A stretch of DNA of 64,000 bases from NCBI GenBank assembly GCA_017405445.1, contig JAFRAK010000011.1:29768-93767 (forward strand). Reading direction: 5' to 3'. Source of the DNA: Bacilli bacterium. GTDB lineage: Bacteria; Bacillota_I; Bacilli_A; RF39; UBA660. Both the position numbers and the translations under genes were made by a program. The notes below the pieces were generated by a model. The model worked only from the letters and a program-made list of their open reading frames with translations. It did no database searches and had not been told where the DNA came from. Positions 60,468-64,000 of this stretch are shown one piece after another (the stretch's first letter is position 1; each line of letters opens with the position of its first letter).

Positions 60468-60939
60468 AATTACGAGTTTGTACAACAGAAGGTCTAAAAG
60501 AAAATCTTATATTAGCATAAGCTTCACCTTTTTCTTTAACTATTTTCTTATAAAGTTCATTATTATTTCTAACAGCACTAGCCAAACGCCATTTATAAAA
60601 ACTATTAGCTTTAAGACGTTTTCTTTCATCATGTGCAAGTTCTTTTCTAAATAAACAATATTCTTCTTTAGTTAAAGTATTAAAAGCAGTATTTATAAGT
60701 TCTTGACGTTCTTTACTTTTTTCAAGTTTCTTTATAGGATTAGCTCTAATATTTCCAAGAAATGGAATACCAGCCCATCTACCTTGACGAAGAAAAAATA
60801 TAGCATCTATTTCACATTGCTGAACTATAGCTAAAGCTACTTCTCTATCAGTAATGTTATCATAGATACAATCAATGATGTCTTGTTTTCTAACAACAAC
60901 AACATCTTTACCTCCAGGAAATTTACAAGTCTCTTCCAT
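60445..60939 (-). CDS. Conserved-looking helical protein upstream of terminase genes (164 aa)
   Basis: It starts MEETCKFPGGKDVVVVRKQD and has EVALAIVQQCEIDAIFFLRQ followed by GIPFLGNIRANP, which by eye resembles the G-F-G-x-F...R-x-NP core of HU/IHF proteins, but the spacing is not convincing. The rest is Lys/Arg/Glu-rich helix (KLEKSKERQELINTAF, HDERKRLKANSFYKWR). A DNA-binding role before the putative small terminase is possible. Ends in TGA, overlapping the next gene. Family unknown to me. Confidence 0.6.
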   Translation of the reverse strand: MEETCKFPGGKDVVVVRKQDIIDCIYDNITDREVALAIVQQCEIDAIFFLRQGRWAGIPFLGNIRANPIKKLEKSKERQELINTAFNTLTKEEYCLFRKELAHDERKRLKANSFYKWRLASAVRNNNELYKKIVKEKGEAYANIRFSFRPSVVQTRNYGQDSDN

Positions 60940-60950
60940 ATCTCTATAAT

Positions 60951-60968
60951 TTCTTCTACGGGGGAGCT
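60951..60968 (+). repeat. Dispersed G-rich element, copy 21 (arm of an inverted pair)
   Basis: TTCTTCTACGGGGGAGCT, perfect core. With copy 22 it forms a hairpin of about 15 bp with a short loop (60951-60992) in the 59-bp gap between two genes. Confidence 0.9.
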
Positions 60969-60975
60969 AATCTAA

Positions 60976-60992
60976 CACCCCCGTAGAAAGAA
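60976..60992 (-). repeat. Dispersed G-rich element, copy 22 (arm of an inverted pair)
   Basis: CACCCCCGTAGAAAGAA on plus, inverted relative to copy 21. The hairpin has no T-run behind it on either strand, so it is not a standard terminator. Confidence 0.85.
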
Positions 60993-60998
60993 TGTATG

Positions 60999-61538
60999 TT
61001 AAGCTTCCCCAGTACTATTATATACTTTTCTTACAAAAGGATTAATATAGCTATTCTTAGTTTCATCAAGCATAGCATGTATAGCACTAACAGGAACTAA
61101 TTTAAATTCAAGGAAACAAACAGGAGTTATCATAAGAAAAGCTTCTTTTGTAATATTCTTATCTCCTTCACATACATTAATAATATTCTGAGGTGTAATC
61201 TTGTTATAAGGAGAATTGATATGGTTTCCTATAGAAAGGTCACTAGCTGAAATAACTACTTTATCTCCAGTTTTAAGACTATTAATAAATTCTGAGTCAG
61301 TATCACCGGTTTTAATAAAAATAGGAACAATAGCAAGTTGTGCAGTTTGATTCTTTTTAGCACTTGTAAGAACAAGACTCAGAGAATCTTTATATACAAT
61401 GCCTACAAGAGCATAATCTTTATTAGGATGAATAAAATCAGTACATTGATTTAAATATTCAACATTAATTTCATTTACACTCTCAGGAAGATTAAATTCA
61501 AATTCTCCAAGAGTTCCATTAACCTTAAAACTTTTCAT
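60999..61538 (-). CDS. Unknown first gene of the minus-strand operon (179 aa)
   Basis: The protein starts MKSFKVNGTLGEFEFNLPES and is a beta-rich single domain with TSAKKNQTAQLAIVPIFIKT, ASDLSIGNHINSPYNKITPQ and a C-terminal helix ending VYNSTGEA. There is no signal or membrane segment. I do not recognise the family; OB-fold single-stranded DNA binding is one possibility from the look of the strands. It is the first gene after the promoter at 61614-61645 and lies upstream of the DNA-packaging genes. Confidence 0.65.
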   Translation of the reverse strand: MKSFKVNGTLGEFEFNLPESVNEINVEYLNQCTDFIHPNKDYALVGIVYKDSLSLVLTSAKKNQTAQLAIVPIFIKTGDTDSEFINSLKTGDKVVISASDLSIGNHINSPYNKITPQNIINVCEGDKNITKEAFLMITPVCFLEFKLVPVSAIHAMLDETKNSYINPFVRKVYNSTGEA

Positions 61539-61613
61539 AATTGTAATGTTTAAATTATTAATACTTTTGGTTAACCAACTTTATGTATCATACATTTATA
61601 TATTATATGAATA

Positions 61614-61645
61614 CAAATATAGTCATTATATTCTAAGTTTGCAAA
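61614..61645 (-). promoter_or_regulatory. Bacteroidales-type promoter of the packaging operon
   Basis: Minus strand TTTG (61642-61645), 20 bp, TATATTTG (61614-61621). A full match to TTTG-N20-TAnnTTTG, 76 bases upstream of the ATG at 61538. Confidence 0.85.
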
Positions 61646-61757
61646 CATTTTAAATTTAACTTTTATTATATAACGTTTCTTAACACGACAAGTCTACTAT
61701 TATATTCAGCATTATAATTAATATAAACTTTAAAAGTATAAGCTGGGTAATCTGTAA

Positions 61758-61774
61758 ACTCCCCCGTAGAAGAA
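61758..61774 (-). repeat. Dispersed G-rich element, copy 23 (intergenic)
   Basis: ACTCCCCCGTAGAAGAA on plus with perfect core, flanked by ATGTGGG on the right, like other intergenic copies whose T-rich side continues into ACAT. Confidence 0.85.
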
Positions 61775-61841
61775 TGTGGGTAGTATCATCTTTAGATGGC
61801 TTATTATAATATTATAGTTTTAATTAAATAATATTAAATTG

Positions 61842-61873
61842 TTTGGCTATTACTAATAAATGTGTTATCTTTG
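61842..61873 (+). promoter_or_regulatory. Bacteroidales-type promoter on the plus strand
   Basis: TTTG (61842-61845), 20 bp, TATCTTTG (61866-61873), a perfect match to the Bacteroides consensus. No gene follows before a terminator hairpin. Confidence 0.8.
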
Positions 61874-61879
61874 TACCAT

Positions 61880-62105
61880 GATAATAAGTTAAGTTATTAT
61901 TAATGCTCATATCGTTGATGGTTTATAATAATGTTATATTTATTCTTTTTGAATTAATCTTAATAGTGTTTTTTTTTGTGCGTAATAGTATTGTTATTTG
62001 TTAGTATTTTAGATTAATGCTATTGATGGTTTTTTAGTTTAATAAAACGGTTATTGTTTATTCTAGTGTTATTGCTTGTGAAAGTGGTAACACTATTCTT
62101 TTTAT
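61880..62105 (+). ncRNA. Candidate non-coding RNA (about 225 nt)
   Basis: Bounded by a perfect promoter (61842-61873) and a terminator hairpin (62064-62095) with a T-rich tail. No start codon with a useful frame is found. It contains a repeated segment (TTAATGCT then TTGATGGTTT, near 61897-61925 and 62014-62034). Converges toward the RepL gene, whose 3' end is at 62124, so it could act on it. A short peptide encoded in it cannot be excluded. Confidence 0.5.
62064..62103 (+). terminator. Intrinsic terminator of the candidate RNA
   Basis: TAGTGTTA and TAACACTA form a perfect 8-bp stem with a 16-nt loop, followed by TTCTTTTTAT. It ends 20 bases before the 3' end of the opposite-strand RepL gene. 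Confidence 0.75.
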
Positions 62106-62123
62106 ACTTAAAACTATTGTAGA

Positions 62124-62594
62124 TTAAAAAATCTCTCCTTCTTGGTCAGGATATAGACGTTTATAATCTTCATAAAATTGAAGCATATTACCTCTAAATA
62201 TATAATTATGATTTATAATAATATCACAATGACCAGCAGGATAAATAACTCGTATATCTTTAAGATATTGAATACATTTATTTACTGTAGCTAATGTTAT
62301 ATGTAATTCTTTAGAAATATCTTGTTGTTTAACATGAATAACATTAGTATTAAATCCTATATGTTTAGCAAAATAAACAATAATTCTTAATGCAGAAGCA
62401 GATATTTCTATATTACCATTGTATATTTTATCTAATAGGGTGTCATATAATATTATAAATCCACCATTTGTATAAGTAGGAATGTATACATTATTTCCTT
62501 CTTTATCTTGTTTGAGTCTATCCTCAATATTTCCTGTAAATCTAAATACAGTACTTCTAATTTTAAGTTTAAGTTCAGTATCTTTATCTATCAT
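62124..62594 (-). CDS. RepL-like replication initiator / winged-helix protein (156 aa)
   Basis: Winged-helix signature in the middle: SASALRIIVYFAKH, then QQDISKELHITLATVNKCIQ and YLKDIRVIYPAGHCDIIINH. The end has NHNYIFRGNML, which is like the N-x-x-x-x-R-G end of firmicute-type plasmid RepL proteins. RepL-like genes are known in crAss-like phages and may start phage replication or act as a regulator. It is alone behind its own consensus promoter (62620-62651) and faces the candidate RNA on the plus strand. Confidence 0.7.
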   Translation of the reverse strand: MIDKDTELKLKIRSTVFRFTGNIEDRLKQDKEGNNVYIPTYTNGGFIILYDTLLDKIYNGNIEISASALRIIVYFAKHIGFNTNVIHVKQQDISKELHITLATVNKCIQYLKDIRVIYPAGHCDIIINHNYIFRGNMLQFYEDYKRLYPDQEGEIF

Positions 62595-62619
62595 AATAAT
62601 TATATATTTTGAATTTATA

Positions 62620-62651
62620 CAAAAATATAAAAAATTATAATAGGAAACAAA
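62620..62651 (-). promoter_or_regulatory. Bacteroidales-type promoter of the RepL gene
   Basis: Minus strand TTTG (62648-62651), 20 bp, TATTTTTG (62620-62627), a full consensus match, 26 bases upstream of the ATG. Confidence 0.8.
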
Positions 62652-63036
62652 AATTTATAGTTAAATATAAAAAATTTTCTTTTTAAATTTGTAAGTTATT
62701 GATAATCAAGTATTTATAAAAATAGTAGGTACATATATATAATAGTAATTAATAAGTCCATACTTTATAATGTTGTAAGATATATTAAACATAATGTTGT
62801 GTTTAATTGTAAATATGAAGCTATTAGTAAAGTTGTTTATAATGTTCTTTTTAAAAGAATTACAATATGATAAAGAGTATAATTAAGGAGTTATCAAAGT
62901 AGATAATAAAGATAAATGTGAAAAGGATGACAACAATGATGATGAAAGAAATGATAAAGATAAAGTTGGGTTAAAGTAGATAAAGAAGGAAAAAGTGATT
63001 TTGGAGAAAGAGAAATTTATAGGTGAGAGAGTGAGG

Positions 63037-63078
63037 GTGTTGCGTTTACTCCCCCGGCTGTTAAGCGCAACTTGACAC
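63037..63078 (+). other. Hairpin with C5 loop upstream of acquired-looking cassette
   Basis: GTTGCGTTTA pairs with TTAAGCGCAAC (one GU pair and one bulge), and GTGT pairs with the ACAC after it; loop contains CTCCCCCGGCTG. It marks the left border of the higher-G+C segment. No T-run follows, so not a terminator. Confidence 0.55.
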
Positions 63079-63086
63079 CCCCCCCC
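63078..63086 (+). repeat. Run of nine C
   Basis: A poly-C run of nine in an otherwise very AT-rich genome, immediately in front of an ATG (63087). In frame with that ATG, so slippage would change any frame starting upstream. Confidence 0.8.
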
Positions 63087-63200
63087 ATGCTACTTTCCTA
63101 CCTCAACTTACTATCATTGCTGTTTTTACTACCTCAACTTACTATCAATTTAGTTTTGCATGACGAAAAACAAGTCATGTTAAGTAACATGTTTCACTAA
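63087..63200 (+). CDS. Possible 37-codon hydrophobic leader peptide
   Basis: ATG at 63087, TAA at 63198. Encodes a Leu-rich peptide (starts MLLSYLNLLSLLFLLPQLTI), 12 bases before the 158-codon gene. The frame is open back to 63027 through the C run. Both upstream 19-bp repeats lie inside it, so the frame might only follow from the repeats. The promoter-like box at 63151 lies within it, which argues against it being translated from that promoter. Confidence 0.3.
   Translation: MLLSYLNLLSLLFLLPQLTINLVLHDEKQVMLSNMFH
63098..63116 (+). repeat. 19-bp flanking repeat, copy 1
   Basis: CTACCTCAACTTACTATCA. Identical to copy 2; copies 3 and 4 differ by one base. Confidence 0.9.
63129..63147 (+). repeat. 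19-bp flanking repeat, copy 2
   Basis: CTACCTCAACTTACTATCA, starting 31 bases after copy 1. Followed by ATTTAGTT, also seen after copy 3. Confidence 0.9.
63151..63158 (+). promoter_or_regulatory. Possible -7 promoter box for the 158-aa gene
   Basis: TAGTTTTG matches TAnnTTTG, 55 bases before the ATG at 63213. There is no TTTG at the -33 distance; repeat copy 2 occupies that position instead, which suggests an activator or repressor site. Confidence 0.45.
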
Positions 63201-63212
63201 AACTAAAAAGTT

Positions 63213-63689
63213 ATGAGCAAAAAAGTTGAGTGTGCTTTTATGACAGCACAAGTTAGCAACCGCAACGGCATTGAAGTCGTTATTGACAAGTCAGAAATCG
63301 ACCACATTACACGAGAGGGCGAAAAGTTTGTCAACAACAGATTTGAGCTTTCGTTCACGCAGTTCAAAAATCTTGTTGCAAAGGAAGGCTTGCGCGTCAA
63401 GTTGCTTGCAGCTGACATTTCGCCAAAGAACTATGTTAACGCAGCTGCATTTGTTGCATCAGTTGTTGCAAACGGAAAGGGTGTTGTTGAAGTGTCAGAA
63501 GTTGCAGCAGGTGATATAATCCCCGATACAGATGGGCTTACAGCTGAAAACGACATGATGGTGTCGCGTATCGTTGAGTTCGAGCCATCGAAAGACGGCG
63601 AGCGTGCAGAACTGCTGCAAATGGCCAAGACTATGTATTTGCAAGCAGTTGCCACAATGTCAACGACCATTATTAAACCGTTGTTCTAA
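63213..63689 (+). CDS. Higher-G+C plus-strand gene of unknown function (158 aa)
   Basis: ATG at 63213, TAA, the only convincing plus-strand gene of the window. Two sampled 60-base lines have 27 and 32 G+C, far above neighbouring genes, and codon use (GCA, GTT, AAC, AAG) differs, so it is likely acquired. The protein begins MSKKVECAFMTAQVSNRNGI, has a mixed alpha/beta first half (DKSEIDHITREGEKFVNNRF), an Ala/Val-rich middle (NAAAFVASVVANGKGVVEVS) and a C-terminal helix. No signal, membrane or catalytic motif that I recognise. It is flanked by two pairs of 19-bp repeats and has its own terminator. Confidence 0.8.
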   Translation: MSKKVECAFMTAQVSNRNGIEVVIDKSEIDHITREGEKFVNNRFELSFTQFKNLVAKEGLRVKLLAADISPKNYVNAAAFVASVVANGKGVVEVSEVAAGDIIPDTDGLTAENDMMVSRIVEFEPSKDGERAELLQMAKTMYLQAVATMSTTIIKPLF

Positions 63690-63693
63690 GTTA

Positions 63694-63729
63694 TTCAAAA
63701 GGGCATGACGAAAGTTGTGCCTTTTTGAA
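63694..63729 (+). terminator. Terminator hairpin of the 158-aa gene
   Basis: TTCAAAAGGGCA pairs with TGCCTTTTTGAA over 12 bp (one GU pair) with a 12-nt loop. The T-run is inside the 3' arm. The 11 bases GCATGACGAAA at 63703-63713 also occur at 63158-63168 in front of the gene. Confidence 0.75.
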
Positions 63730-63760
63730 TCTTATAGCAAATGCTCAAGTCTCTAATTAC

Positions 63761-63779
63761 CTACCTCAACTTACTACCA
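63761..63779 (+). repeat. 19-bp flanking repeat, copy 3
   Basis: CTACCTCAACTTACTACCA, one base different from copies 1 and 2, followed by ATATAGTT. Confidence 0.9.
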
Positions 63780-63787
63780 ATATAGTT

Positions 63788-63806
63788 CTACCTCAACTTA
63801 CTACCA
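63788..63806 (+). repeat. 19-bp flanking repeat, copy 4
   Basis: CTACCTCAACTTACTACCA, starting 27 bases after copy 3. Confidence 0.9.
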
Positions 63807-64000
63807 ATAGGGGATTGCAATACTGCTTTCACAGCTGATAAATGTTCTCAAACTACTTGTAGAGCTGATAAGCCTTAACATAGTGCTTATTAATAACTTG
63901 TTCAACTTGTGAAACTTTTGCGTTAAGTGATATTAGTAGTTTTAATAGACAATTAGCGATTTTGCTCTTGATATACTAACATTATATATTATATATAATA

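Larger units (their letters stand above)
61539..62123. other. 585-bp intergenic region
   Basis: No gene. It carries the promoter for the minus-strand packaging operon (61614-61645), a G-rich element (61758-61774), and on the plus strand a promoter (61842-61873) followed by about 220 nt of non-coding sequence with a terminator (62064-62103). The transcripts from the two promoters diverge. Confidence 0.7.
62595..63212. other. 618-bp intergenic region with composition boundary
   Basis: 62595-62660 holds the promoter of RepL. 62660-62870 is AT-rich without assignable features. From 62870 to about 63035 the plus strand is purine-rich. From about 63035 on, G+C rises: a hairpin with a CCCCC loop, a run of nine C, two 19-bp repeats and a leader-like frame precede the gene at 63213. 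Confidence 0.7.
63730..64000. other. Right end of window without a gene
   Basis: Besides the two repeats there are two similar segments (ACAGCTGATAA near 63831 and AGAGCTGATAAG near 63862) and an AT-rich alternating tail. No gene, promoter or terminator that I can support. Confidence 0.6.

Noticed and set aside
60445..60939. 164-aa protein as HU/IHF homolog
   Set aside because: The GIPFLGNIRANP segment resembles the HU arm region, but length, spacing and the surrounding helices do not fit.
63047..63057. ACTCCCCCGG near 63.05 kb as a further copy of the G-rich element
   Set aside because: Only the C-run and three bases match. The GTAGAAGAA part is missing and the segment is the loop of another hairpin.
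63098..63806. The four 19-bp repeats as a CRISPR array
   Set aside because: They are two pairs separated by a gene, the gaps within pairs are only about 8-12 bp, and no cas gene is present.
1..64000. tRNA and rRNA genes
   Set aside because: I looked for G+C-richer stretches with cloverleaf potential in the intergenic regions and found none. A computational scan would be needed to exclude tRNAs overlapping genes.

Overview
The window looks like about two thirds of the genome of a crAss-like phage (order Crassvirales) infecting a Bacteroidales host. The DNA is very AT-rich. Nearly every gene lies on the minus strand. The gene order (packaging, portal, scaffold, capsid, tail fibres, tail ring and muzzle proteins, then very large virion proteins) matches the virion half of these phages. 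TAA, TAG and TGA all end plausible genes, so I see no stop-codon recoding.

Read in the direction of transcription, from about 61.6 kb down to 1: (i) 61.5-51.4 kb carries two unknown genes, a possible small terminase, a PD-(D/E)XK nuclease, a YkuD-like peptidoglycan enzyme with two spanin-like genes, large terminase, portal and an HExxH protein. It ends in a strong terminator. (ii) 51.1-45.0 kb starts at a promoter and carries scaffold, major capsid protein and three further structural genes, ending in a terminator. (iii) 44.9-36.5 kb carries fibre genes, a tiny lipoprotein, a diversity-generating-retroelement (DGR) target gene with its template repeat, holin-like membrane proteins and a small helix-turn-helix protein. 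(iv) 36.4-33.4 kb carries small structural or accessory genes and a zincin. (v) 33.4-1 kb starts at another promoter and carries tail ring/adaptor proteins, a muzzle protein, internal virion proteins, a 2356-residue protein and a giant protein of at least 4691 residues. The giant protein has the DFDID metal-binding motif of the phage RNA polymerase and runs off the left edge.

The right end (61.6-64 kb) differs. It holds a RepL-like gene, a promoter-terminator pair on the plus strand that could make an RNA of about 230 nt, and a plus-strand 158-codon gene of clearly higher G+C. That gene is flanked by four copies of a 19-bp repeat and looks acquired.

Two signals stand out. The first is a near-perfect DGR template/variable repeat pair: 111 bp with no gaps, 29 differences, 26 of them at coding-strand adenines. 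No reverse transcriptase is recognisable in the window. The second is a family of 23 dispersed copies of a G-rich element of about 18 bp (core TTCTTCTACGGGGGAGCTA). Copies occur in both orientations, are over-represented between genes, sometimes form inverted pairs or terminator loops, and when inside genes usually encode SSTGEL or SSPVEE in apparent linkers. I know of no name or function for it.
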